Source: Oceanobacillus chungangensis
GTDB taxonomy: Bacteria; Bacillota; Bacilli; Bacillales; Amphibacillaceae
Length of the DNA stretch: 64,000 nt
NCBI RefSeq assembly: GCF_003369565.1
Contig: NZ_PIOD01000005.1
Location: 124,001-188,000 of the forward strand
Direction: 5' to 3'
Made by a program: the position numbers and the translations under genes. Positions within the stretch are counted from its first letter, which is position 1; every line of letters begins with the position of its first letter. Shown piece after piece: positions 8,251 through 16,944 of this stretch. The notes beneath the pieces were generated by a model. The model was given only the letters and a program-made list of their open reading frames with translations. It did no database searches and was not told where the DNA came from.

Positions 8251-9891
8251 ATGAAGACATTAAAGTACAATCTAATTTACCGTTGTATTGTCATTGTTTG
8301 GATGGCAATTAAATTTATCTTCAAAATATACTTTTTTTATTTCAGACATAGTATTTGGGATAATGAGACAATGTATAAGTGGAATCGTCTTTTAGCAAAA
8401 ATGGCGAAGGAATACCGTGTGAAGGCAGAGAGACTTGGCGGTGTTTTAATTAAAGTTGGTCAGTTTTTAAGCACAAGGACGGACTTCATGCCTGATGTAT
8501 TTATTCGGGAATTAACGAAATTGGTTGATCATGTACCACCAATGCCCTTTGATTACGCTGATAAAATGCTGAAGCAAGAGTGGGGAACTTCAATTGATAC
8601 ATATTTAAAGAGCATTACTAAATCATCTATTGCTTCCGCTTCGATAGGTGAAGTATATCGGGCAGTATTAAAGGATGGTACGGCAGTAGCAATTAAAGTC
8701 CGTCGTAAACGAATAGAAGAAATTTTTCATAAAGATTTTATTGCATTACGAATTGTTTTTTGGATTTTAAAAGTATTTACGAATTTCGGGAAAAAAGCAG
8801 ATTTAAAAGCACTTTATAGCGAATTAGTTTATGTGATGGATCGTGAGCTGGATTTAAAACAAGAATTGGAATACGGGAAATACTTTAAGGAACGATATCA
8901 GGATAATCCATCCATCCATATTCCATTTTATATCGAATCATTAAGCACAGAAAAAATACTTGTAATGGAATGGATAGAAGGGGCTAAGATAACAGATATT
9001 CATTATTTGAAGTCTCATCATATAAATGTTGAGCAAACGACTAAGGTATTATTTGATTTTTACATGGACCAATTCATGAACCCAGGGAAGTTTCACGCAG
9101 ATCCACATGCAGGAAATATTTTGATGCAAAAAGACGGAACGATAGCGATTATTGACTTCGGCATGGTTGGCGAGATTAAAAAGCAAGATACAGAGCAATT
9201 CAAAATACTTGTTCAAGGGTTTATCATCGACAATTATGACATAGTTGTTGACGCACTAGATAAAATGAATTTCATTTTACCGAATGCAGATAAAAAGAAA
9301 TTGAAGAAAGTAATCAAAGAAACGGTCGAATTGTACCAGAATGGTTCCTTAAAAAATTTTAACGCTAAAGCAATGGAAAAACTAATGGAAGAAATTAGAG
9401 TAATCATAAAGGATCAGCCGATTCAACTGCCTGCTGATTATGCGTATTTAATCCGTGCGATTGCTATTGTTGTTGGAATATTATTTGCGATTAACCCGGA
9501 AACTGACATTATTAAGTGGGCTAAACCAAAAATTAAAGATTGGTTCGGTACAGGACAAATCATCAAATCAATTACAAAGCAATACGCAAAGGATGCTAGT
9601 GAACCATTCTTATCCTATCCGAGAGCACTGTTAAGTTTCCTGGAAAGTGGGGAAAAGAATAGAACATGGGATAAGGAGAAGGAATATTATCGACTGCGGC
9701 ATCATTTTTATTTACTTATAGAGAGTATTTCATTTATTATGGTAGTAATAGGAATTGTAGGTGCTGTTTACGGATTAAGTACAGACCTAATAAGTATAGG
9801 AATAATAGGATTATCGTTAATTGGGGTATTTATGATCATCATTAATATTATATTGGTTATGCATTACCGAATGATTCGATCTAGAAAATAG
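8251..9891 (+). CDS. AarF/UbiB (ABC1) family atypical kinase
   Basis: The 546-residue protein has the ADCK/UbiB kinase-like fold: KVGQ at 68-71 (family hallmark), GEVYRAVL at 133-140 in the A-rich loop region, the nucleotide lysine in AIKV (Lys149), DPHAGN at 284-289 and DFG at 302-304. Two transmembrane helices close the C-terminus (about 490-535). Family members are ATP-dependent and are tied to isoprenoid lipid (quinone) biosynthesis or membrane lipid handling. The target here is unknown. A phasin-like gene starts 14 bp after the stop, so the two form an operon. Confidence 0.9.
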   Translation: MKTLKYNLIYRCIVIVWMAIKFIFKIYFFYFRHSIWDNETMYKWNRLLAKMAKEYRVKAERLGGVLIKVGQFLSTRTDFMPDVFIRELTKLVDHVPPMPFDYADKMLKQEWGTSIDTYLKSITKSSIASASIGEVYRAVLKDGTAVAIKVRRKRIEEIFHKDFIALRIVFWILKVFTNFGKKADLKALYSELVYVMDRELDLKQELEYGKYFKERYQDNPSIHIPFYIESLSTEKILVMEWIEGAKITDIHYLKSHHINVEQTTKVLFDFYMDQFMNPGKFHADPHAGNILMQKDGTIAIIDFGMVGEIKKQDTEQFKILVQGFIIDNYDIVVDALDKMNFILPNADKKKLKKVIKETVELYQNGSLKNFNAKAMEKLMEEIRVIIKDQPIQLPADYAYLIRAIAIVVGILFAINPETDIIKWAKPKIKDWFGTGQIIKSITKQYAKDASEPFLSYPRALLSFLESGEKNRTWDKEKEYYRLRHHFYLLIESISFIMVVIGIVGAVYGLSTDLISIGIIGLSLIGVFMIIINIILVMHYRMIRSRK

Positions 9892-9905
9892 GGAGGATGG
9901 ATTAG

Positions 9906-10214
9906 ATGAGCGATTTTCTAAGAAAAGGTTTCTTATTAGGACTTGGTGCTGCAGTTAGTGGGAAAGAGAAATTAGAGCAGAAGTTAAAAGAACTCGTTGA
10001 TAAGAATGAGCTATCACAGGAACAAGCAAAAACGGTGATGAATAACTTCATTGAAAAAGGCGATATGAAGAAAAATGAGTGGAGCTCTAAGCAAAAAGAA
10101 CAGACACAGAAAATGATTGATGACCTTGGTATAGCAACAAAGGAAGATATTATGGAACTGAAAGTCCGTATCGTGCAATTAGAAGCGAAATTGAATGATG
10201 AGAGCGAAAGCTAA
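9906..10214 (+). CDS. Phasin-like coiled-coil protein, partner of the AarF kinase
   Basis: The 102-residue product is highly charged and helical. A short hydrophobic N-terminus (FLRKGFLLGLGAAVSGKEKLE) is followed by an amphipathic helix and a C-terminal leucine/isoleucine heptad coiled coil (MELKVRIVQLEAKLN). This is the pattern of phasin or polyhydroxyalkanoate-granule-associated-like proteins. Such proteins recur next to AarF genes. There is no phaC in the window, so a PHA-granule role is not supported. A membrane or quinone-biosynthesis accessory role is a guess. RBS GGGAGGAT precedes ATG. Confidence 0.65.
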   Translation: MSDFLRKGFLLGLGAAVSGKEKLEQKLKELVDKNELSQEQAKTVMNNFIEKGDMKKNEWSSKQKEQTQKMIDDLGIATKEDIMELKVRIVQLEAKLNDESES

Positions 10215-10223
10215 TTTATTAAC

Positions 10224-10261
10224 TGAGGGGAACCTGTTAAAATCGGTTCTCTTCACTTTTT
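10224..10261 (+). terminator. Terminator after the AarF/phasin operon
   Basis: A 10-bp stem with two G-U pairs (10224-10233 with 10244-10253) and a 10-nt loop is followed by ACTTTTT, 10 bp after the stop codon. Confidence 0.7.
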
Positions 10262-10443
10262 AAATTAGCCTTTTTATGTTTAACTGAATTAATGCTGCAA
10301 GCTTAATATAGCGATGTTTAATTCGGGAAATATTATCTGTACATTCACCCAATTCTAAAATCTGTCTTGATTTTGTTCTTTTTATAGGTTACAATTGTAC
10401 TAATAATTTACCTGAGGATCATCAGTATAGGGGGAGTCGGCGG

Positions 10444-10590
10444 ATGAAGAGCTTTTTAACAGTATGTGAGGATACAAGAAAGAAGCTTGGTAGGCAGTTG
10501 CAGGAAGATGAAGTAAAATTTTTGCAATGGATGTATAAACGCTATATTGAGGAGCAGCAGGAGACAAAACTGGAGTATTATACTATTTAA
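10444..10590 (+). CDS. Small conserved-type hypothetical protein (48 aa)
   Basis: A 48-residue open frame (MKSFLTVCEDTRKKLGRQLQ, then acidic and basic helical sequence ending LEYYTI) begins 7 bp after a strong RBS (GGGGGAG). The composition is soluble, helical and charged. I do not recognise the family. It lies alone between the AarF/phasin operon and the PAP2 gene. Confidence 0.55.
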   Translation: MKSFLTVCEDTRKKLGRQLQEDEVKFLQWMYKRYIEEQQETKLEYYTI

Positions 10591-10769
10591 ATTTTATATA
10601 TCCACCCGACTGTGATTTTTTTGGGGATAAGATTGTAAATTCAAGTCTTGGAAATATCCAGGGCTTTTTATTTGATTTCATAAAAGATAGTACAGCTTAT
10701 TTCGAGAGAGAATTTATTGGCTTCTTAGTACATACTAAGCTTTGAATATCATCTAAGGAGTTTTTCATC

Positions 10770-11438
10770 ATGAGATTAAAAAAGCATTCGACTATTGCCC
10801 TCATTATTTCTCTTGTTTCACTCATAGGCTTTAGTATAATGGTGCTATTAATAGCGAACCAGAATGTAATTTTGTTTGATCATAACGTTATTAGTTTTAT
10901 TCAAGGATTTGAAGGACCGAGCTTAACATCAATTATGAAATTTTTCACATATATCGGTTCGTATCATTCAATGATTGTTATTATTTTGATCATCGTTATT
11001 TTTCTATATATTGTATTGAAGCATCGATTGGAAATTATTTTACTTTTGACAGTAGTTATAACTACACCAATCCTGAATGGATTATTAAAGCAATCTTTTC
11101 AGCGAGCACGTCCAGAATTTCACCGACTAATTGATATAGGGGGCTATAGTTTTCCTAGTGGCCACGCAATGAATGCATTTGCTTTCTATGGAATCCTAAC
11201 GTTTCTATTATGGCGTCATATTCCAAATCCCGCTGGACGTACGATATTAATTGTATTTAATGGCCTATTTATTATGATGATTGGCATAAGCAGAATTTAC
11301 CTCGGGGTACACTATCCGAGTGATATTATTGCTGGATATTGTGTTAGCGGTTTTTGGTTAACAATCGTAATTTGGTCCTTTCAGAAGTATAGAGATAGAC
11401 TGGGTACAAAGAAGCAATCGGGTAGAAGGGGAAAATAG
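10770..11438 (+). CDS. PAP2 superfamily membrane phosphatase
   Basis: The 222-residue protein with about six transmembrane helices carries all three PAP2 signature blocks: KQSFQRARP (Lys107-Pro114), PSGH (129-132) and SRIYLGVHYPSD (Ser174, Arg175, His181, Asp185). These enzymes dephosphorylate membrane lipids outside the membrane, such as undecaprenyl pyrophosphate or phosphatidylglycerol phosphate. The substrate is undecided. AAGGAG stands 9 bp before ATG. The B. subtilis counterparts would be proteins like YodM or YvoI. Confidence 0.88.
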   Translation: MRLKKHSTIALIISLVSLIGFSIMVLLIANQNVILFDHNVISFIQGFEGPSLTSIMKFFTYIGSYHSMIVIILIIVIFLYIVLKHRLEIILLLTVVITTPILNGLLKQSFQRARPEFHRLIDIGGYSFPSGHAMNAFAFYGILTFLLWRHIPNPAGRTILIVFNGLFIMMIGISRIYLGVHYPSDIIAGYCVSGFWLTIVIWSFQKYRDRLGTKKQSGRRGK

Positions 11439-11494
11439 TATGAGTTTTTATTATTAAATAATGTGAATTTAAATTGAACAGGGGGAAAAAGATT

Positions 11495-11998
11495 GTGATT
11501 GTTCAAATGGCTAACGAGAGGCATGTTCAAGGGATTGTTGATGTATGTACAAGGGCATATCGAATAACCTCCCAAGATTTTTTGACAAAAGAATATATTG
11601 ATAGAAGATGTGAAGAATTCTTTAACGAAAAACGAGTACATAAGGAAGTAACAGAGCATAGTCCTTATTGGGGCGGATACTTTGTTGCTTTGGAAGGCGC
11701 ATGTGTTATCGGTACTGGTGGTGGAGGTATGACGGGACAAGAAACAGGGGAATTATTTGTACTGTACATTGAACCGGATAGACGTAATGAAGGCATTGGT
11801 TCCAAAATATTGCAAGCAATCACTGAGCAGCAAAAGGGTCTTGGTGCAAAGGAGCAGTGGGTATCTGTTCAAAAAGATAACGCCCTAGGGATTCCCTTCT
11901 ATGAAGCAAGAGGTTTTATCTTTCAAAAGGAGACGCAATCGTATGAAAGTAATCTTGAAGATAATGCAATATCCTTAAGATATAAACGGGAGATCTAG
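11495..11998 (+). CDS. GNAT family N-acetyltransferase
   Basis: The product (167 residues from GTG) has the GNAT core. Motif A is visible as ELFVLYIEPDRRNEGIGSKIL with the acetyl-CoA loop RRNEGIG, followed by a motif-B-like strand and helix (NALGIPFYEARGFIFQKE). GTG at 11495 is chosen because GGGGG lies 7 bp upstream; a TTG frame extension from 11474 would include that ribosome-binding site. The acceptor substrate is unknown. Confidence 0.8.
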   Translation: MIVQMANERHVQGIVDVCTRAYRITSQDFLTKEYIDRRCEEFFNEKRVHKEVTEHSPYWGGYFVALEGACVIGTGGGGMTGQETGELFVLYIEPDRRNEGIGSKILQAITEQQKGLGAKEQWVSVQKDNALGIPFYEARGFIFQKETQSYESNLEDNAISLRYKREI

Positions 11999-12029
11999 CT
12001 CAGTCTCATTAATGAGGGGGAGAATAATA

Positions 12030-12322
12030 TTGCAAAAGAAAATGCAGTCATTTTTAGAGGACGAGATTTCTGGTCAAGAATTGTATGATTGAGTCATTGA
12101 TTTTATTTATTTTTATAACATTAGATGTGGCGAATATGAATGTAACCGGTTTATTATCAAAAAGTTGGACCATTTAAACTTTATTATTTATGAAGAATAT
12201 GATTATCGAAATGACGGGAAAGGGAGATTCATAATGCATATTCGATAAATAGGCAGCAATTCATTCGTTTAGTAAATCGATATGCAAAAGACCAGGGGTT
12301 TCCATTGAAGGAACTTTCGTAA
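12030..12322 (+). pseudogene. Decayed small gene with nonsense codon and frameshift
   Basis: A frame begins at TTG 12030 after the RBS GAGGGGGAG and reads MQKKMQSFLEDEISGQELYD, then an in-frame TGA, then continues VIDFIYFYNIRCGEYECNRF for about 50 codons. A one-base shift then restores a frame reading YSINRQQFIRLVNRYAKDQG to a final TAA. The span of 293 nt is one base short of a multiple of three. It would have encoded a basic protein of about 97 residues. Family unknown. The rest of 11999-12545 holds only a hairpin. Confidence 0.5.
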
Positions 12323-12362
12323 TAAAGATTATGATGTAATAATTGAATATATAATTACCGAG

Positions 12363-12392
12363 GTCGATTCCTTATCCTGGAATCGGCTTTCT
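12363..12392 (+). terminator. Probable terminator after the pseudogene
   Basis: A 9-bp stem (GTCGATTCC/GGAATCGGC) with a 7-nt loop is followed by TTTCT. Confidence 0.5.
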
Positions 12393-12545
12393 GCACTAGT
12401 TTCACATCACCTTAACTTCTTTGCAATGCGTATATTATATTCTAATCCATTCCTTATATATCAAAAGATAATAATTATTTATTGATAAGCGATAAACAAT
12501 GTATTAAAATGGAATTATCAATTAATTTGCGAGGTGCTTTTTTTT

Positions 12546-13022
12546 ATGAACCGTGGATCAACAACTTTTTTAAGGATATCTGTTTTTCTAATTGGAATTA
12601 TTGTCATTACCTTGTCCATATTCTTGTTGCCAAGGCTAGCAAATGAGGCGGCAGAAATAGCACCAGATTTGGCCTATTTAAAATATCTTGTTTTAATCGG
12701 TTTATACGTAACAACAATCCCATTCTTCTTTGCATTATATCAAGCATTAAAGATTTTAACATACATTGATAATCATAATGCTTTCTCATGTTTTTCTGTA
12801 AAATCATTAAAAAATATTGTATATTGCGCGATTACAATAAGTGTTTTTTATATAATCGGTGGATTGTTTCTATTCATACAAAACGCCCTGCATCCTGGAA
12901 TCGCAATTATGGGTCTTACCATTACATTTGCATCCACTATTATTGCCGTTTTTGCATCGACACTAAAGAAACTAATTAAAAATGCGATTGATATGAAATC
13001 TGAAAATGATTTAACAGTTTGA
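12546..13022 (+). CDS. DUF2975 membrane protein (YoaS-like)
   Basis: The product has 158 residues and four transmembrane helices (about 12-32, 48-70, 90-112, 120-140), matching the DUF2975 family to which B. subtilis YoaS belongs. Function unknown. Start ATG 12546 is chosen because GAGGTG lies 9 bp upstream; a GTG four codons earlier overlaps that site. A small HTH gene of the YozG type follows after 9 bp, as in the B. subtilis yoaS-yozG pair. The membrane protein is therefore probably co-expressed with, and may be controlled by, its HTH partner. Confidence 0.75.
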   Translation: MNRGSTTFLRISVFLIGIIVITLSIFLLPRLANEAAEIAPDLAYLKYLVLIGLYVTTIPFFFALYQALKILTYIDNHNAFSCFSVKSLKNIVYCAITISVFYIIGGLFLFIQNALHPGIAIMGLTITFASTIIAVFASTLKKLIKNAIDMKSENDLTV

Positions 13023-13031
13023 GGTGATAAT

Positions 13032-13250
13032 ATGGCAATTGTTATTAATGTAGATGTGATGTTAGCGAAACGAAAAATGAGTGTTACAGAGCTTTCAGAG
13101 AAGGTTGGAATCACGATGGCTAACCTCTCTATTTTGAAAAATGGAAAGGCGAAGGCCGTACGATTTTCAACATTAGAGGGAATTTGTAAGGCGTTGAACT
13201 GTCAACCAGGGGATATTCTTGAATATCAGGATGATCACGAGCGTCAATAA
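13032..13250 (+). CDS. Xre/Cro-family HTH regulator (YozG-like)
   Basis: This is a 72-residue single-domain HTH protein. The helix-turn-helix lies at about residues 16-40 (SVTELSEKVGITMANLSILK), followed by the conserved STLEGICKALNCQPGDILEY seen in YozG and related one-domain regulators. It lies 9 bp after the DUF2975 gene and probably regulates that operon. There is no separate ligand domain. Confidence 0.85.
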   Translation: MAIVINVDVMLAKRKMSVTELSEKVGITMANLSILKNGKAKAVRFSTLEGICKALNCQPGDILEYQDDHERQ

Positions 13251-13332
13251 TAGAATATCTAATGTGTGCGAAGGTTAATCTATTAATTAATATAAGGTTC
13301 ATAATAATCAAGATAACCTGGAGTTGAAAAAC

Positions 13333-13818
13333 ATGGAAAACGAATTGATCAAGGCCATTTCTTTACGCAAAGACGGAAAGCATAACGAATCTAATAAATT
13401 GCTTATCGAACTAGTAAAGCAATACCCTGAAAATGGGCGAGTAAATTATCAATGTGCCTGGAGTTTTGATCTATTAGGTGAAGAAAAGAAGGCTGTGCCT
13501 TATTATGAAAAAGCAATCAACCTGGGGTTGTCTTCAGGAGAATTGGAAGGTGCTTTTTTAGGGCTAGGAAGTACTTATCGAACATTGGGAGAATATGAAA
13601 AGTCGAAAAGTATATTTATAAAAGGAATTGAATCTTTCCCGAATAACCGAGCATTACAAACGTTCTATTCCATAACTTTATATAATTTGAACGAGCATCA
13701 TAAAGCGATGGAGCTGCTATTAACATGCCTAATTGAAACAACAAAGGACGATAACATTCAAAGCTATAAAAAGGCAATTAATTTTTATAAAGATAAATTA
13801 GATGAAACATGGGAGTAG
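13333..13818 (+). CDS. Tetratricopeptide repeat protein
   Basis: The product has 161 residues built from TPR units: residues about 5-38, 39-72 (NYQCAWSFDLLGEEKKAVPYYEKAI), 75-108 (LGLGSTYRTLGEYEKSKSIF) and a diverged fourth. It has no signal peptide, so it is cytoplasmic and a likely protein-protein adaptor. ATG 13333 is preferred: GGAG stands 10 bp upstream and an earlier TTG would abut it. No partner is evident. Confidence 0.75.
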   Translation: MENELIKAISLRKDGKHNESNKLLIELVKQYPENGRVNYQCAWSFDLLGEEKKAVPYYEKAINLGLSSGELEGAFLGLGSTYRTLGEYEKSKSIFIKGIESFPNNRALQTFYSITLYNLNEHHKAMELLLTCLIETTKDDNIQSYKKAINFYKDKLDETWE

Positions 13819-13948
13819 TAATATAAATTAGGAATGAAAGAAGTTATGAAACTTTTAGCGGTTTCTATCGTATGTAAGAATACAAGCTATTATGTAAATA
13901 CGTAATTTTATTATATAGCGCTATTTCGCTTTTCTAGGGGGGTAAAAT

Positions 13949-15178
13949 TTGTCACTCTTTCAATTAGGGAATAAAAAATATAACAAGGCTACGGAGTGGG
14001 TAAGGGAACATTCCTTTCGTATCGAATCCTTAACTGAATGCAATGGAGAAGACTTTAAATTTTTGGAAAAGGTGTTAAAGGATAAGCGGGTTGTTTGGCT
14101 CGGTGAAAATGGCCACGGTATTGCTGAACACAGTCTATTAAAGACAAAACTTATTCATTTCTTGTATCAGAAAATGGGATTTAAAGTAATTGCATTTGAA
14201 AGTGGTTTCGTTGAAGGGTATAGCTCAAATTATATGAAAGAGGCTCTTTCAGTTAATGAATTAATGGATAAATCAATCTTCTCTTTGTGGAAAACAGAAG
14301 AAACCTATCCACTATTCGAATTAATTAAAGAAAATAGTGATTTGAATCTGATTGGATTTGATTTGCAGCCATCTGTGAAAAAAAGCTCGATTGTAGCGTT
14401 TATCAATCAACTAAATATTAACTTTCCATCAGAATTTATTCGAAGTATACAAAAGGTCGAAAATACTGCGATATCCTTCTATGAACAAATTGGCATATAT
14501 AAGGCTACACGAAAAAAGGTTCCGAAAGAAATATTAAACAATTATTTTAAAACCAAAAAAGAGCAAGATAAGCTAATTATCCATTTACAAACGATGCTAA
14601 AGTATTTAAAAAGGGAGTTTGAGCGGAATGGATTGAGCAAGGAATATGCCGTTATTCAAAAAGCTTTAGAGAACAGACAACTCTTTTTGAATCATTTAGC
14701 TTCTAGAAAAAGAGATTTTCTAAAGATTCGTGATAGAGTGATGGCGGATAATTTAGAATGGATTTGTAACGAACTTTACCCAAACGAAAAAATAATTATT
14801 TGGGCTCATAATAACCATATTTATAAAAATATAACAAGCAGCTATAAACCGATGGGGTCCTTAATGAGTCCGAAGTTCGAAAGACAATCCTATTATCTTG
14901 GTCTATTTATGTATCAAGGAGAAGTTACGTTTGATAAGAAAACCACTCAAAAGCTAGAAAAGCCGCCAAAGAATAGTATAGAGGATTATATGAATCATAA
15001 TCCAAGCCCTGTATCTTTTCTTGATTTTTCTAAAGCGTCATTGAATCGAGTAAATAAATGGATATCGCGAAATACAGTGATTTTGGATTCTGGTATGATA
15101 CACACCTTTATTATTCCTAAGAAACAGCTTGATGGTATATTTTTTGTAAAAGAGGTATCACCATCGCGTCATATATAA
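13949..15178 (+). CDS. Erythromycin esterase-like family protein
   Basis: The 409-residue protein carries the conserved blocks of the erythromycin esterase superfamily: GENGHG at 52-57, with Glu60 and His61, the FESGF strand near 83-87, RDRVMADNL at 261-269, and WAHNNH at 285-290. Characterised chromosomal Bacillus members (such as Bcr135/136) hydrolyse esters but do not all act on macrolides, so macrolide resistance should not be assumed. The TTG start follows a GGGGGG ribosome-binding site. It is cytoplasmic, without a signal peptide. A GNAT gene follows after about 45 bp. Confidence 0.85.
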   Translation: MSLFQLGNKKYNKATEWVREHSFRIESLTECNGEDFKFLEKVLKDKRVVWLGENGHGIAEHSLLKTKLIHFLYQKMGFKVIAFESGFVEGYSSNYMKEALSVNELMDKSIFSLWKTEETYPLFELIKENSDLNLIGFDLQPSVKKSSIVAFINQLNINFPSEFIRSIQKVENTAISFYEQIGIYKATRKKVPKEILNNYFKTKKEQDKLIIHLQTMLKYLKREFERNGLSKEYAVIQKALENRQLFLNHLASRKRDFLKIRDRVMADNLEWICNELYPNEKIIIWAHNNHIYKNITSSYKPMGSLMSPKFERQSYYLGLFMYQGEVTFDKKTTQKLEKPPKNSIEDYMNHNPSPVSFLDFSKASLNRVNKWISRNTVILDSGMIHTFIIPKKQLDGIFFVKEVSPSRHI

Positions 15179-15224
15179 AAGAGGGATAATGATAAATCGA
15201 TTGCTCTTATTAGGAGGGGAAATT

Positions 15225-15656
15225 TTGCTTAGAATAGCAACTGATAACGATATAAGTCAATTGGCAGTTCTGATGGGAGAATTGGGCTATCCAACAACGA
15301 CAGATGAAATGGAACAGCGTTTTTCAAAGATTAATTCTAATGCTTTATATAACACTCAAGTAGCTGAAATTGATGGTGCTATTGTCGGTATGATTGGAAT
15401 GATGCTAGGGTTTCATTATGAAAAGAATGAAAACTATGTAAGAATTGTTGCATTGGTGGTCGATTCCAAGTATAGGAAACAAGGAATTGGTGAAATGTTA
15501 ATGTTAAAGGCTGAAGAATGGGCGAAGGAACAAGGTGCAAACAGAATTGTGTTGAATAGTGGAAATCGAAGCGAGCGAAACGATGCCCATAAATTTTATA
15601 CAAACAGAGGATTTGAACGAAAAGCGACAGGGTTTTATAAATTATTAGGAAGATAA
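15225..15656 (+). CDS. GNAT family N-acetyltransferase
   Basis: The product (143 residues from TTG) shows the GNAT motif A ALVVDSKYRKQGIGEMLML with the acetyl-CoA pyrophosphate loop RKQGIG, then the C-terminal HKFYTNRGFERKATGFYK typical of the motif-B helix. TTG 15225 is chosen because AGGAGGGG lies 5 bp upstream, inside a frame that could start at ATG 15189. It is probably co-transcribed with the esterase-like gene. Acceptor unknown. Confidence 0.8.
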   Translation: MLRIATDNDISQLAVLMGELGYPTTTDEMEQRFSKINSNALYNTQVAEIDGAIVGMIGMMLGFHYEKNENYVRIVALVVDSKYRKQGIGEMLMLKAEEWAKEQGANRIVLNSGNRSERNDAHKFYTNRGFERKATGFYKLLGR

Positions 15657-15715
15657 CTTTTGCAATAAGTGCAGGAAACAGAATCTTATCAAAGGGAATT
15701 TTTTCAATGAAATAT

Positions 15716-15757
15716 TACTTAAACGACCACCAGTATATTCTGGTGGTCGTTTAAGTA
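15716..15757 (+). terminator. Long perfect hairpin at the end of the accessory region
   Basis: An 18-bp perfect stem (15716-15733 with 15740-15757) with a 6-nt loop lies 60 bp after the GNAT stop. It lacks a T-run, so termination is probable but not certain. Confidence 0.6.
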
Positions 15758-15929
15758 TTGAGAGTGTGTTGTCCTCACTAAAATCCCATCAAGTCCTTTT
15801 CATATTAAATCGAAAATCAATCATGCTATAATAGAACGAGCTTTAGAGTATTTTGGTAGTTAAGCAAGTATAGAAGCTTTCTAACTATAATAAGTACAAC
15901 CAAGTTTTCTAATCTGAGGAGTGGTTTGA

Positions 15930-16220
15930 TTGGCAGTAGAAAATAATACGATAATAAAAAAGATGATTAATGAATTGAATTTGGCAAAGGAAAATCAGCA
16001 TAATCAGGATACAATGGTGCGTCACATTTCGAATGTGAAGGTGTTATGTGATTTATTTATAGAAGAGGAGTCAACGCCTGCAGTAATAACTAGGAGTAAG
16101 GATTCCAATGAGATTTCTGAGGAAGAATTAAGGGCAATGATTGGTAATCAAGGACAAATAAAGAAGGTTGTCATTGATGATGAAGAGGAAGCAAACGGTG
16201 GTTCTATTTTTGATTTTTAA
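15930..16220 (+). CDS. ywdI: YwdI family protein
   Basis: The 96-residue cytoplasmic protein matches the YwdI family of Bacillaceae: an N-terminal helix (TIIKKMINELNLAKE), the conserved RHISNVKVLCDLFIEEE, and an acidic C-terminus with the ending GGSIFDF. Function unknown. The TTG start follows GAGGAG by 8 bp. It is followed by ywdK, as in B. subtilis, and marks the beginning of the conserved core region. Confidence 0.85.
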   Translation: MAVENNTIIKKMINELNLAKENQHNQDTMVRHISNVKVLCDLFIEEESTPAVITRSKDSNEISEEELRAMIGNQGQIKKVVIDDEEEANGGSIFDF

Positions 16221-16239
16221 TTAGAGGGGAGTAATTGGG

Positions 16240-16608
16240 ATGAAATTATTTTTAATTTTAGGAGCAATTAACGGATTTATCGCAGTTGCGCTTGGGGCAT
16301 TTGGTGCGCACGGACTAGAAGGAAAGGTATCTGAAAAACAAATCGGTACATGGAATACTGCAGTAGATTATCAAATGTTCCATACGATGGCATTATTTGT
16401 TACAGGTCTGCTTTTAGCTAAGTTCCAAAGTGGTGGACTTCAGTGGGCTGGATGGATGTTCTTAGTAGGTATTATTATATTTTCTGGAAGTCTTTACCTT
16501 TATTCCGTTACATCCGTTAAAACCTTTGGGATGATTACACCAATCGGTGGGGTAGCATTTTTAATTGGTTGGATCTTGCTGGGAACTGCAGTTATGAGAA
16601 ATTTATAA
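16240..16608 (+). CDS. ywdK: DUF423 membrane protein YwdK
   Basis: The 122-residue protein has four transmembrane helices. It carries the DUF423 signatures: AINGFIAVALGAFGAHGL at about 9-26 and the YQMFHTMALF segment at about 46-55. Conserved in bacteria, with unknown function. RBS AGAGGGGAG lies 9 bp before ATG. It is probably in one transcript with ywdI and converges with the minus-strand gene that follows. Confidence 0.9.
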   Translation: MKLFLILGAINGFIAVALGAFGAHGLEGKVSEKQIGTWNTAVDYQMFHTMALFVTGLLLAKFQSGGLQWAGWMFLVGIIIFSGSLYLYSVTSVKTFGMITPIGGVAFLIGWILLGTAVMRNL

Positions 16609-16854
16609 AGCAAACAGGAGATAGGTTGCTAAGATAAATAGCATTACGGCACGGAGAATTTGTTTGCCAGCTTGCTGAGAGTTGTGGGAGTACAGATGTA
16701 GAAGCGCGTCACAAACTAAGCTCAAGCTGATAAGATAGAAGCATAGAAAGACAAGGATAAAGAGTCCCTGAAATAGTGCGATTAAGCTAATTAGGATGAC
16801 AATAACAAGTAAAATAAGTTCGATGCGGATAAATTTTTCATAAGGGTTTCGCAT
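16603..16854 (-). CDS. Small two-to-three-helix membrane protein, hypothetical
   Basis: The product has 83 residues from ATG 16854 and is mostly hydrophobic, with helices at about 12-32, 32-52 and 65-82. AAGGAG 8 bp upstream supports this start; a longer frame upstream to 16935 runs through the gerQ terminator hairpin and is not used. Its 3' end overlaps the end of ywdK by 6 bp on the opposite strand. No family recognised. Confidence 0.65.
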   Translation of the reverse strand: MRNPYEKFIRIELILLVIVILISLIALFQGLFILVFLCFYLISLSLVCDALLHLYSHNSQQAGKQILRAVMLFILATYLLFAL

Positions 16855-16885
16855 GTTATCGCTCCTTAGTATAGTAAAAAATGGA

Positions 16886-16926
16886 TGAAAAGGATGACAA
16901 AATAGCGTTGCTGTGTCATCCTTTTT
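16886..16926 (-). terminator. Terminator of gerQ
   Basis: GGATGACA/TGTCATCC (16892-16899 with 16914-16921) is followed on the minus strand by TTTTCAT, and on the plus strand by TTTTTC. It sits between the gerQ stop and the next minus-strand gene. Confidence 0.7.
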
Positions 16927-16944
16927 CTGTTCCACTACCTCAAT

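Noticed and set aside
13949-15178. Acquired macrolide resistance gene
   Set aside because: The family is broad and chromosomal Bacillus members do not all act on macrolides. No mobile element flanks the gene.
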